In this document: in pieces, positions 33,910 through 42,848 of the stretch
Numbering within the stretch: position 1 is the first letter of the stretch
Layout: each line of letters starts with the position of its first letter
Assembly (NCBI GenBank): GCA_963799045.1
Contig: CAWCVN010000004.1
Span: 372,001-436,000, forward strand
Direction: 5' to 3'
DNA from: DASRSS01 sp963799045
GTDB taxonomy: Bacteria; Actinomycetota; Actinomycetes; Mycobacteriales; Jatrophihabitantaceae
Length of the DNA: 64,000 nucleotides
Position numbers and translations under genes: made by a program
Notes under the pieces: generated by a model
Seen by the model: the letters and a program-made list of their open reading frames with translations, nothing else
What the model was told of the DNA's origin: nothing
The model's database searches: none

Positions 33910-35136
33910 TTGATCGGAAGCCTGCTCGCGCCGTACGGCCTGTGGCACCTGATCGGGGCGGTGGCGGTCGCGTTCCTGATCGGTGTCCTCCCCGTGGGCC
34001 TGTTCTCCGAGATGGGGCGGCAGACACCGCTGACCGCGCTGATCGTCGCGCGGCGGCCGTTCGGCTGGGACGGAGCACTGCTGTTCTCCGTGCTGTTCTC
34101 GGTGGTGAACCTGGGCTGGTTCGGGTTGAACACCGAGGTCGGCGCACAGATCCTGGCCGGCATCACGCACACGAACACGGTCATGTGGGACTGCATCGTC
34201 GGGGGCGTGCAGGTTCTGCTCGTGCTGTACGGGATGAAGTGGCTGGAGCGCTTCTACCGGTACACGACGCTGCTGCTGATCGTCTGCTACGCGGCCCTGG
34301 CGGCGTACCTCGTCGAGCACTACGCGCTGCACACTCCCCGGCAGAGCCGGCCGATGGACTGGGGCACCGCGCTGACGAGCGTGTTGACGTTCTCGATCCT
34401 CGCCTGGACGTACAAGATCTCCACGACGTCACGGTTCGCGACACCAGCCGAGCGCACCGGCGGGCTGCGCCCCGGGTACGGGCTGGCGGCGCCGGTGGGG
34501 ATCATGATGGCGGTGCTCGTCATGGGCGTGCTCGGCCTGTACTCGCAGCAGGCGACCGGGAACTGGAACCTGGCGCTGCTGGGCGCGCACATCTCCGGCT
34601 GGGGATTCGTCGCCGCGGTCGGCGCAGCCCTGGCCGTGATCCACACCAACGCGATGAACCTCTACCCGTCCACCGTCGACCTGCTCGTCGCGCTGAACTC
34701 CGTGCGCAAGCCGAGGTTGTGGGAGCAGCCGCTCGCGACGCTCGGCCTGGGCATCGCGGGCACGGCGCTGGCCATCGCCGGGATCCTCTCGCACGTGCAG
34801 ACGCTGCTCACCGACGCCGGCGACCTGATCATCCCGTTCACGTTCGTGATGCTGGTCGACTGGTTCGTGCTCGGCCGCGCGGCGTTGCCGGCCGAGGACT
34901 TCTTCGACACCCCGAACCGGCGGCGCGTCCATCTCGGCGTGTCCGCGACCTCGGCCGTCGCGGTCGGGTTCGTCTTCGCCTTCTGGGGCCAGGACTTCCT
35001 GCCGGCGTTCTGCTATACGGACCTGCCGTTGCCGGTGGTCGGCGGAGTGGTCGGCGCCGCCTGCTACGCGATCTTCCTGCTCCTGGCGCGGCGGGGCGCG
35101 CCGGACGCAGGAAGATCGAGGCTCAGGGCAGGGTGA
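33910..35136 (+). pseudogene. NCS1-type purine/cytosine permease, truncated at both ends by repeats
   Basis: The 408-residue frame has about 11 membrane helices. It shows the NCS1 features LFSEMGRQTPLTALIVARRP, SVLTFSILAWTYKISTTSRF and AVIHTNAMNLYPSTVDLLVA. Compared with CodB it begins inside helix 1: the usual 40-50 N-terminal residues with most of that helix are missing, and the only start is a weak TTG. Its last 17 coding residues before the stop region (AIFLLLARRGAPDAGRS) are encoded by the palindromic repeat itself. It is probably a transposed or recombined fragment, inactive or altered. Substrate unknown. Confidence 0.65.
35069..35118. repeat. 50-bp palindromic repeat, copy 9 (reverse orientation)
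   Basis: Perfect 12-bp arms, one base different from copy 8 and in the same orientation. It forms the 3' coding end of the permease frame and stops 4 bp before the end of the nar regulator gene. Confidence 0.9.
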
Positions 35137-35902
35137 TCGCGGCGCCGGCGCGCCGTCTGGTGCCGCCGGCCGCGCCGCCTCCCGCGCCCGCCGGACGGCC
35201 CGGACGGCTCGGACGGCTCGGACGGCTCACGAGGTGCGCCACGCACAGTGACGGCTCGACGAACGGCTCGAGCCGCTCGGCGTCCAGGGGGGCGTCGAGT
35301 TCGGCGAGCATGCCGCGCATGATCCCGAGGTGGATCGAGCACACCACCTCGCCGTACTCCTCGGCGGTCTCGCGGAACGGGCAGTGGTGCAGCAGCACCC
35401 GGCGCCGGCGCCCGCTGGTGACCGCCTCGGGCTCGAAGCCGATCTCGTCGAGGGTTTGTACGAGCTGCTTCGTCGCCGCGTCCGCGCTGAGTTGCCGGAA
35501 CGGCGCCGGCCGCTGTGTCAGGAACCGGCCCCACGCCTCGCCGGCCCGCTCCGCGGCGCGCGCCGGCGCCTTCGTCTGGCTGGCCAGGTAGCTGGTCAGG
35601 ATCTCGGCCAGCAGGCGGTAGCTGCGCCGCCCTGCGCCCGGGGTGCTCGGTGCCGCCGTGTACAGCGCCCTGGGCCGCCCGGGCTGGGCGCGCTCCTCGG
35701 TGCGCCGTAGGGCCAACCCGGATTCGACGAGCCCGTCGAGGTGGAAGCGCGCGGTGTTGGGGTGCAGCCGGATCTTGCGCGCGACGTCGCTGACGCCCAG
35801 CGGCGCCGCGGACGTCTGCAGCAGGTGCAGCACGCGCGCCCGGCTCTCGCCGAGGCCGGATAACTCGGGCGGGTCGGCCGCCGTGATATCGCGCTGGGGC
35901 AC
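35123..35902 (-). CDS. HTH transcriptional regulator with C-terminal Cys/His cluster (candidate nitrogen-oxide sensor)
   Basis: The 259-residue protein has an ArsR/DeoR-like winged helix at residues 20-85 (LGVSDVARKIRLHPNTARFH). A helical middle and a C-terminal domain follow, with three cysteines and adjacent histidines: HHCPF (C174), VVCSIH (C188) and SLCVAH (C220). This resembles SufR/NsrR-like regulators that bind an Fe-S cluster and respond to oxygen or NO (inference). The GTG start is 7 bp from a dyad also found before two other nitrogen-oxide genes, so autoregulation is likely. The Pro/Arg/Gly-rich tail after residue 225 ends in repeat-adjacent DNA. It is divergent from narG. Confidence 0.82.
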   Translation of the reverse strand: MPQRDITAADPPELSGLGESRARVLHLLQTSAAPLGVSDVARKIRLHPNTARFHLDGLVESGLALRRTEERAQPGRPRALYTAAPSTPGAGRRSYRLLAEILTSYLASQTKAPARAAERAGEAWGRFLTQRPAPFRQLSADAATKQLVQTLDEIGFEPEAVTSGRRRRVLLHHCPFRETAEEYGEVVCSIHLGIMRGMLAELDAPLDAERLEPFVEPSLCVAHLVSRPSRPSRPGRPAGAGGGAAGGTRRRAGAAITLP

Positions 35903-35909
35903 CCTAGAA

Positions 35910-35935
35910 GTTTTTCACATGACCCTGGTAAAAAC
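35910..35935 (-). promoter_or_regulatory. Candidate nitrogen-oxide regulon operator, site 1
   Basis: Reading towards the regulator, GTTTTTAC, a 10-bp spacer and TGAAAAAC form a 26-bp dyad. It lies 7 bp from the regulator GTG and about 115 bp upstream of narG. The first arm is identical at all three sites. It could control both the regulator and narGHJI. Confidence 0.7.
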
Positions 35936-36049
35936 AACGTACGCATCCTCGCGCCGCGCCGAAACGGGGTATTGCTTGAGCCGATATGTGGCTAAGGTCG
36001 GGCTTCGCGCAGCAGCGCGCAGCCGAGTCAGCGGACAGCGGAGTACCGA

Positions 36050-39000
36050 ATGACGCAGACGAATCCCTCCCGTGCCGACAGCGGCGGCGAGCAGGCCGAG
36101 GCCGCGGGGGGCGGAGCGGGGCTCGAGCGGCTGGCGCCGCTGCTCCCGGCCGGCGAGCCGGTCGAACAGTTGCTGCGCAAGGCGCAGTTCTTCACCCCGA
36201 CCGGTACGCCGAGCCGCGACTACCGGGAGTTGCACCGGCGCGGCGGGCGCGGAGCCGAGGAGTTCTACCGCGAGCGCTGGCGTCACGACAAGGAAGTGCG
36301 CTCGACGCACGGCGTGAACTGCACGGGCTCGTGCTCGTGGAAGGTGTACGTCAAGGACGGCATCATCACCTGGGAGACGCAGCAGACCGACTACCCGTCG
36401 GTGGGGCCGGACTCCCCCGAGTACGAGCCGCGGGGCTGCCCCCGCGGGGCGTCGTTCTCCTGGTACACCTACTCGCCCGCGCGCGTGCGCTACCCGTACA
36501 TCCGCGGCCCCCTGCTGGAGATGTGGCGCGAGGCGCGCACCCGGCTGGGTGACCCGGTCGCCGCCTGGGCCGAGATCACCGGCGACCCCGAACGCACCGC
36601 GCGCTACAAGGGCGCCCGCGGCAAGGGCGGCTTCGTGCGCGCCGAGTGGGACGAGGTCGCCGAGTTGATCGCGGCCGCGCACGTGCACACCGTCAAGGCC
36701 TACGGGCCGGACCGGGTCGTCGGCTTCTCGCCGATCCCGGCGATGTCGCAGGTCTCCTACGCGGCCGGGACGCGCTACCTGTCGCTGATCGGCGGCACGA
36801 TCTTGTCCTTCTACGACTGGTACGCCGACCTGCCGCCCGCGTCGCCGCAGGTCTTCGGCGACCAGACCGACGTGCCGGAGTCCGGCGACTGGTGGAACGC
36901 CGCCTACCTGATGGTCTGGGGCACGAACCTGCCGATCACGCGCACGCCCGACGCCCACTTCATGACCGAGGCGCGCTACCGCGGCCAGAAGGTGGTGGTC
37001 GTCAGCCCGGACTACTCCGACCACACCAAGTTCGCCGACGACTGGCTGGCCTGCGCGCCCGGAACCGACGCCGCGCTCGCGATGGCGATGGGCCACGTCG
37101 TGCTCACCGAGTTCTTCCGCGACCGGCAGGTGCCTTACTTCACCGACTACGCCAAGACCTACACCGACCTGCCGTTCCTGGTGACGCTGCGCGAGCGCGG
37201 CGAGGACGGTGGCGCCCCCGCGTACGTCCCGGACCGGTTCCTCACCGCCGCCGACCTCGGCCGTACCGAAGCCGGGTCTGCGCACCAGACGGTGCTGCTC
37301 GACAGCGCGAGCGGCCAGCCGGTGTTCCCGAACGGCACGCTCGCGTCCCGGTACTCCGAGGAGGGCATCGGCCGCTGGAACCTCGACCTCGACGGCCTCG
37401 ACCCCGTCCTCACGCTGTACGGCCGGCACGAGGAGGCGGTCGCCGTCGACCTGCCGCGCTTCGACGTCGGTGACGACGAGGGTGGCGGCGTGACCCGGCG
37501 CGGGGTGCCCGCCGTCCGGATCGGTGGCCGGCTGGTGACCACCGTGTTCGACCTGGTGATGGCGCAGTACGCGGTGCCGCGCGAGGGCCTGCCCGGGCAG
37601 TGGCCGAGCGGCTACGACGACGCCGAGCAGCCGTACACGCCGGCCTGGCAGGAGGGGATCACCTCGGTGCCGGCGGCCGCCGCCGCGCGGGTCGCGCGCG
37701 AGTTCGCCCGCAACGCGGAGCTGTCTCGCGGCCGGTCGATGATCGCGATGGGCGCCGGCACCAACCACTGGTACCACTCCGACCAGATCTACCGCACGTT
37801 CCTCAGCCTGGTGATGCTCTGCGGTTGCCAGGGCGTCAACGGCGGCGGCTGGGCGCACTACGTCGGCCAGGAGAAGGTGCGCCCGCTCACCGGCTGGACC
37901 CAGGTCGCGTTCGCGCTCGACTGGCAGCGGCCCACCCGGCAGATGACCGGGACGTCGTTCTTCTACCTGCACACCGACCAGTGGCGCTACGAGCGCTTCC
38001 GTGCCGACGAACTGTCCAGCCCGCTGGGTCCGGGCCGGTTCGCCGGCCGGGCGTTCGCCGACTGCCTGGCCCAGGCCTCGCGGCTGGGCTGGCAGCCGTC
38101 GTACCCGACCTTCGACCGCAACCCGCTGGACCTGGCCGACGAGGCGGCCCAGGCCGGCAAGCCGATCGGCGAGCACGTGGTCGAGCAGTTGAAGGCCGGC
38201 CGCCTGCACTTCGCCGGTGAGGACCCGGACGATCCGGCGAACTTCCCGCGCGTGCTGACGGTGTGGCGGGCGAACCTGCTCGGCTCGTCGGGCAAGGGCA
38301 TGGAGTACTTCATGCGCCACCTGCTCGGCGTCGACGACGCGGTGCGTGCCGAGGAGACCCCCGAGCACCTGCGCCCGGCCGAGGTGACCTGGCGCGACAC
38401 CGCCCCGCGCGCCAAGCTCGACCTGGTCACCACGCTGGACTTCCGGATGACCAGCACCTGCACGTACTCCGACATCGTGCTGCCGGCCGCGACCTGGTAC
38501 GAGAAGCACGACCTGTCCAGCACGGACATGCATCCGTTCGTCCACTCGTTCAACCCCGCGATCCCGCCGCCGTGGGAGGCGCGCACCGACTTCGACACCT
38601 TCGCCACGATCGCCGCCCACTTCTCGCGGTTGGCGGCCACGCATCTCGGCACGCGAACCGATGTGCTCGCCGCGCCGCTCGCGCACGACACCGCCGACGA
38701 GATGGCCCAGCCCGGCGGCGCAGTGCGCGACTGGAAACACGGCGAGTGCGAGCCGGTCCCCGGCGTGACGATGCCCAAGCTGATCACGATCGAGCGTGAC
38801 TACGGTGCGGTGTCGCAGAAGATGGCCGCCCTCGGCCCGCTGGTGGACTCGCTCGGTGCGGTCACCAAGGGCGTCAAGGTCCTGCCCACCGAAGCGGTCG
38901 ACTACCTGCGCCGGCACAACGGCGCGGTGCGCGGGGGCATCGCCGACGGGCGCCCGTCACTGGCCCGCGACGTCCAGATGGCCGAGGCGATCCTGGCGCT

Positions 39001-39832
39001 GTCCGGCACGACCAACGGGCAGGTCGCCGTGGCCGGCTGGCGGGACCTGGAGAAACGCACCGGCGTGCCGCTGGCCGACCTGGCCGAGGAGCGGGCCGGC
39101 GAGCAGATCAGCTTCGCCGACACCCAGGTGCAGCCGCGGGCGGTGATCACCTCGCCGGAGTGGTCGGGTAGCGAGACCGGTGGCCGGCGGTACTCGCCGT
39201 TCGTGGTCAACGTCGAGCGCAAGAAGCCGTGGCACACCCTCACCGGCCGCATGCACTTCTTCGTCGACCACGACTGGATGGCCGAGTACGGCGAGTGGTT
39301 GCCCACCTACCGGCCGCCGCTGAACTACGTGCGTCACTTCGGTGAGCAGGGGCAGCCGGACGCCGGCCATCCCGAGATCACGGTGCGCTACCTGACCCCG
39401 CACTCGAAGTGGTCGATCCATTCCGAGTACCAGGACAACCTGCACATGCTGCGGCTGTTCCGCGGCGGTCCGGTGATCTGGATGAGCCCGGCGGACGCCG
39501 CCGCGATCGGCGTGGCCGACAACGACTGGATCGAGGCCTACAACCGCAACGGCGTGGTGGTCGCCCGCGCCGTCGTCACCCACCGCATGCCTACCGGGAC
39601 GGTGTACATGTACCACGCGAAGGACCGCCACCTGATGACGCCGAAGTCGGAGATCTCCGGCTGGCACGGCGGCGGCGACAACTCGCTGACCCGGCTGGTC
39701 ATCAAGCCCACGCACATGATCGGCGGGTACGCGCAGTTCAGCTACGCGTTCAACTACTACGGGCCCACCGGCAACCAGCGCGACGAGATCACCGTAATCC
39801 GCCGCCGCTCGCAGGAGGTGCAGTACCGGTGA
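36050..39832 (+). CDS. narG: Respiratory nitrate reductase, alpha subunit
   Basis: NarG reduces nitrate to nitrite at a bis-MGD molybdenum centre on the cytoplasmic side of the membrane. The 1260-residue length is typical. The [4Fe-4S] FS0 motif HGVNCTGSC starts at His87, with the fourth ligand in RGCPRG about 35 residues later. PEYEPRGCPRGASFSWYTYS, MGAGTNHWYHSDQIYRTFLS and TPHSKWSIHSEYQDN are NarG-specific blocks. The N-terminus has no twin-arginine signal, as expected for cytoplasmic NarG. It is followed by narHJI in one operon, and an inverted-repeat operator lies in the upstream gap. Confidence 0.97.
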   Translation: MTQTNPSRADSGGEQAEAAGGGAGLERLAPLLPAGEPVEQLLRKAQFFTPTGTPSRDYRELHRRGGRGAEEFYRERWRHDKEVRSTHGVNCTGSCSWKVYVKDGIITWETQQTDYPSVGPDSPEYEPRGCPRGASFSWYTYSPARVRYPYIRGPLLEMWREARTRLGDPVAAWAEITGDPERTARYKGARGKGGFVRAEWDEVAELIAAAHVHTVKAYGPDRVVGFSPIPAMSQVSYAAGTRYLSLIGGTILSFYDWYADLPPASPQVFGDQTDVPESGDWWNAAYLMVWGTNLPITRTPDAHFMTEARYRGQKVVVVSPDYSDHTKFADDWLACAPGTDAALAMAMGHVVLTEFFRDRQVPYFTDYAKTYTDLPFLVTLRERGEDGGAPAYVPDRFLTAADLGRTEAGSAHQTVLLDSASGQPVFPNGTLASRYSEEGIGRWNLDLDGLDPVLTLYGRHEEAVAVDLPRFDVGDDEGGGVTRRGVPAVRIGGRLVTTVFDLVMAQYAVPREGLPGQWPSGYDDAEQPYTPAWQEGITSVPAAAAARVAREFARNAELSRGRSMIAMGAGTNHWYHSDQIYRTFLSLVMLCGCQGVNGGGWAHYVGQEKVRPLTGWTQVAFALDWQRPTRQMTGTSFFYLHTDQWRYERFRADELSSPLGPGRFAGRAFADCLAQASRLGWQPSYPTFDRNPLDLADEAAQAGKPIGEHVVEQLKAGRLHFAGEDPDDPANFPRVLTVWRANLLGSSGKGMEYFMRHLLGVDDAVRAEETPEHLRPAEVTWRDTAPRAKLDLVTTLDFRMTSTCTYSDIVLPAATWYEKHDLSSTDMHPFVHSFNPAIPPPWEARTDFDTFATIAAHFSRLAATHLGTRTDVLAAPLAHDTADEMAQPGGAVRDWKHGECEPVPGVTMPKLITIERDYGAVSQKMAALGPLVDSLGAVTKGVKVLPTEAVDYLRRHNGAVRGGIADGRPSLARDVQMAEAILALSGTTNGQVAVAGWRDLEKRTGVPLADLAEERAGEQISFADTQVQPRAVITSPEWSGSETGGRRYSPFVVNVERKKPWHTLTGRMHFFVDHDWMAEYGEWLPTYRPPLNYVRHFGEQGQPDAGHPEITVRYLTPHSKWSIHSEYQDNLHMLRLFRGGPVIWMSPADAAAIGVADNDWIEAYNRNGVVVARAVVTHRMPTGTVYMYHAKDRHLMTPKSEISGWHGGGDNSLTRLVIKPTHMIGGYAQFSYAFNYYGPTGNQRDEITVIRRRSQEVQYR

Positions 39833-39911
39833 GTGAGCATCGCCGCGCCGAAGGCGCGAGGGACGGAGCGAACACTGCGATGAGCGCTTGCGAGAACAGC
39901 GAGGCGAGCGC

Positions 39912-41486
39912 ATGAGGGTGATGGCGCAGGTCGCGATGGTGATGAACCTCGACAAGTGCATCGGTTGCCACACCTGCACGGTCACCTGCAAGCAGGTGTG
40001 GACCAACCGCCCGGGGACCGAGTACGTGTACTTCAACAACGTCGAGACCAAGCCGGGCGTCGGCTACCCGAAGCGGTACGAGGATCAGGAGCAGTGGAAC
40101 GGCGGCTGGACGCTGGACAAGAAGGGCCGGCTGCAGCTGAAGGCCGGTGGCCGGCTGCGCAAGCTGCTGTCGATCTTCTACAACCCGAACCTGCCGAGCA
40201 TCGACGACTACGGCGACCCGTGGACCTACGACTACCAGACCGTCATCGACGCCCCGCTCGGCACACCGAACCCGTCCGCGCACTCGATCTCCGCGCTCAC
40301 CGGCCGCGACATGACCGTGAAGTGGGGCAGCAACTTCGAAGACGACCTCGCGGGCGCGCCGCAGACGGCGATGGACGACCCGAACCTCGAAGGGCTCGAG
40401 GAGCGGGTGCGGATGGAGTTCGAGCAGGTGTTCATGTTCTACCTGCCGCGCATCTGCGAGCACTGCCTGAACCCGTCGTGCGTGGCGTCGTGCCCGTCCG
40501 GCGCGATGTACAAGCGCGCCGAGGACGGCATCGTGCTCGTCGACCAGGACCGCTGCCGTGGCTGGCGGTTCTGCGTCTCGGGCTGTCCGTACAAGAAGGT
40601 GTACTTCAACCATCGCACCGGCAAGGCGGAGAAGTGCACATTCTGCTTCCCGCGCATCGAGGCCGGGCAGCCGACGGTGTGCTCGGAGACCTGCGTGGGC
40701 CGGCTGCGCTATCTCGGGTTGTTCCTCTACGACGCGGACAAGGTGCTCGACGCGGCGGCGACGCCCGATGTCCAGGATCTCTACGAGGCGCAGCTCGGCG
40801 TCTTCCTCGATCCGCACGACCCGGACGTGCAGGCCGCGGCGGCGCGCGACGGCGTGCCGCACGACTGGATCCAGGCCGCGCAGCGCTCACCGGTGTACGA
40901 ACTCGCGGTGCGGCACAAGGTGGCGTTGCCGCTGCACCCGGAGTACCGCACCCTGCCGATGGTCTGGTACATCCCGCCGCTGTCGCCGGTCGCCGACGTC
41001 GTCGGCGCGGCCGGGTACGACGCCGATCGCCCGGACAACGTGTTCGCGACCATCGACGCGCTGCGCATCCCGATCGAGTACCTCGCCAACCTGTTCACCG
41101 CTGGAGACGCCGAGGCGATCCGCCGGGTGCTGCGCAAGCTCGCCGCGGTGCGCGCGACGCAGCGGGCCGGTCAGCTGGGCCTCGACCTGCCCGACGACCT
41201 GCCCGAGACGGTCGGGGCGAGCGCCGACGACCTCGACGACCTGTACCGCCTGCTCGCGATCGCGAAGTACGAGCAGCGCTACGTCGTCCCGCCCGCGCAC
41301 GCCGAGGAGGCCGGCCGGCTGATGGGCCAGCACGAGCAGCTGTTCTGCAGCCTGGACAGCGACGGCGGCCCCGGCATGGGCGGCCAGGGGCCGCCCGGTC
41401 CGCACGGCGTCCAGGCCTGGCAGCCGGGCGGGCGCACCCAGCTCCCGATGCTCGGCGGGCGCGGACGTGGCGGGGGCGAGCAGTGA
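39912..41486 (+). CDS. narH: Respiratory nitrate reductase, beta subunit
   Basis: This 524-residue electron-transfer subunit carries three [4Fe-4S] clusters and one [3Fe-4S] cluster. The first ferredoxin motif is CIGCHTCTVTCKQVW. Others appear as CEHCLNPSCVASCPSGA, CRGWRFCVSGCPYKKVYFNH (Trp replacing one Cys, the [3Fe-4S] site) and KCTFCFPRIEAGQPTVCSET. An ATG at 39912 (MRVMAQVAMVMNLDKCIGC) is chosen; 39921 is also possible. Its last bases overlap narJ as GTGA. A Gly/Pro-rich tail of about 40 residues follows the family core. Confidence 0.97.
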   Translation: MRVMAQVAMVMNLDKCIGCHTCTVTCKQVWTNRPGTEYVYFNNVETKPGVGYPKRYEDQEQWNGGWTLDKKGRLQLKAGGRLRKLLSIFYNPNLPSIDDYGDPWTYDYQTVIDAPLGTPNPSAHSISALTGRDMTVKWGSNFEDDLAGAPQTAMDDPNLEGLEERVRMEFEQVFMFYLPRICEHCLNPSCVASCPSGAMYKRAEDGIVLVDQDRCRGWRFCVSGCPYKKVYFNHRTGKAEKCTFCFPRIEAGQPTVCSETCVGRLRYLGLFLYDADKVLDAAATPDVQDLYEAQLGVFLDPHDPDVQAAAARDGVPHDWIQAAQRSPVYELAVRHKVALPLHPEYRTLPMVWYIPPLSPVADVVGAAGYDADRPDNVFATIDALRIPIEYLANLFTAGDAEAIRRVLRKLAAVRATQRAGQLGLDLPDDLPETVGASADDLDDLYRLLAIAKYEQRYVVPPAHAEEAGRLMGQHEQLFCSLDSDGGPGMGGQGPPGPHGVQAWQPGGRTQLPMLGGRGRGGGEQ

Positions 41487-42097
41487 ACGCCACCTACAAG
41501 CTGGCCTCGGTGCTGCTGCAGTACCCGACCGGCGCGCTGTTCGCGGGCCTCGACGAGCTGGACGCCTTCGCCGCCACGGCACCCAAGGCGGCACGTTCGG
41601 ACTTCGCGGGATTCCTCGCCTGGCTGCGGGCCAGCGAGCCCGGTGAGGTCGCGCGGCACTACGTGCAGACCTTCGACCTGCGCCGGCGCTGCGCGCTGTA
41701 CCTCACCTACTACCGCTACGGCGATACGCGCAAGCGGGGCATGGCGATGGTCGAGTTCAAGACCGCCTACCGCGACGCCGGGTTCGTGCCGACCGAGGAC
41801 GAGCTGCCCGACTTCTTGCCGATGGTGCTCGACTTCGCCGCCCTGCACCCGCGCGGCGAGCGGCTGCTGCACGGCCACCGCACGGATCTCGAACTGCTGC
41901 GCCGCGCCCTGGTCAAGGCCGAGTCGCCCTACGCTGCGGTGCTGAGTGCCGTGGCCGGCCAGCTGCCCGGTCTCGGCCGCCGCGAGATCGACCAGGTGCG
42001 CAGGGCATGGGAGTCCGGGCCGCCGCGCGAGGACGTCGGCATCGAGCCGTTCGCGCCGCCCGAGTACCTCTCCCCGGCCTACGGAGCGTCGAAGTGA
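41483..42097 (+). CDS. narJ: Nitrate reductase molybdenum-cofactor assembly chaperone
   Basis: NarJ binds apo-NarGH and allows cofactor insertion before membrane docking. The 204-residue product from a GTG overlapping the narH stop contains LASVLLQYPTGALF, HYVQTFDLRRRCALYLTYYR and YGDTRKRGMAMVEFKTAYRD. ELPDFLPMVLDFAAL is the conserved TorD/NarJ-type block. It ends in a GTGA overlap with narI, so narHJI are translationally coupled. Confidence 0.95.
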   Translation: MNATYKLASVLLQYPTGALFAGLDELDAFAATAPKAARSDFAGFLAWLRASEPGEVARHYVQTFDLRRRCALYLTYYRYGDTRKRGMAMVEFKTAYRDAGFVPTEDELPDFLPMVLDFAALHPRGERLLHGHRTDLELLRRALVKAESPYAAVLSAVAGQLPGLGRREIDQVRRAWESGPPREDVGIEPFAPPEYLSPAYGASK

Positions 42098-42837
42098 GCG
42101 CATGGGACCTGTGGTGGTGGGAGATCCTGCCCTACGCCGCGATGGTGGTGTTCGTCGTCGGGCACGTCTGGCGGTGGCGTTACGACCAGTTCGGCTGGAC
42201 GAGCCGGTCGACGCAGCTGCAGGAACGCCGCCTGCTCAAGTGGGGCGCACCGCTGTTCCACTACGCGACCTTCGCGGCGATCGGTGGACACGTTCTCGGC
42301 ATCCTCGTCCCGAAGAGCTGGACGACCGCGATCGGCATTCCGGAGAACGTGTACGAGACGTTCTCCGGAATCGCCGGATCGCTCGCCGCGGTCGGTGTGC
42401 TCATCGGTGCGGGCATCCTGGTGTTCCGCCGCACGATGGTGCCCCGGGTGCGTGCGACGACCAGTGCCGTCGACTACCTCGCCCTGATCCTGCTGGGCAT
42501 CATCGTCATCCTCGGCATCTACCTGACGCTGGGCGTGCAGGAGTTCGGCTCCGGCTACGACTACCGCAACACGGTCTCGGTCTGGTTCCGCAGCCTGTTC
42601 GCCGGTAACCCGAACGTCCGCGTGATCGAGAACGCCCCGACGATGTACCAGGTGCACGCGTCGGCGGCGTGGGCGATCTTCGCCGTGTGGCCGTTCAGCC
42701 GGCTGGTGCACGCGTGGAGCTACCCGCTGTGGTACCTCTGGCGGCCGTACGTCGTGATCCGCAGCCGGGTGGCGGGGCGTCCTGCCGAGCCGGGCACCGG
42801 CGGCCGCAAGTGGCGCAAGATCGGCGTGCCGTACTGA
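42094..42837 (+). CDS. narI: Respiratory nitrate reductase, gamma subunit (cytochrome b)
   Basis: NarI anchors NarGH to the membrane and oxidises menaquinol through two b hemes. The 247-residue protein has five membrane helices. The heme-ligand histidines lie in LFHYATFAAIGGHVLGI and, later, in MYQVHASAAWAIFAVWPFSR and LVHAW. The basic C-terminus faces the cytoplasm. Starting from the overlapping GTG gives WDLWWWEILPYAAMVVF as helix 1. The next gene starts 12 bp downstream. Confidence 0.96.
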   Translation: MSAWDLWWWEILPYAAMVVFVVGHVWRWRYDQFGWTSRSTQLQERRLLKWGAPLFHYATFAAIGGHVLGILVPKSWTTAIGIPENVYETFSGIAGSLAAVGVLIGAGILVFRRTMVPRVRATTSAVDYLALILLGIIVILGIYLTLGVQEFGSGYDYRNTVSVWFRSLFAGNPNVRVIENAPTMYQVHASAAWAIFAVWPFSRLVHAWSYPLWYLWRPYVVIRSRVAGRPAEPGTGGRKWRKIGVPY

Positions 42838-42848
42838 GGGCTGGGCCG

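Noticed and set aside
16497..35118. Insertion sequences carrying the 50-bp palindromes as terminal repeats
   Set aside because: No transposase-like protein was recognised anywhere in the window, and target-site duplications are not evident at the copies inspected. They are described as REP/MITE-like without a known mobiliser.
35915..38917. A 1000-residue open frame antisense to narG
   Set aside because: It is low-complexity Val/Gly/Arg/Ala sequence mirroring the codon bias of narG, with no family motif. Long antisense frames are expected in this G/C-rich DNA.
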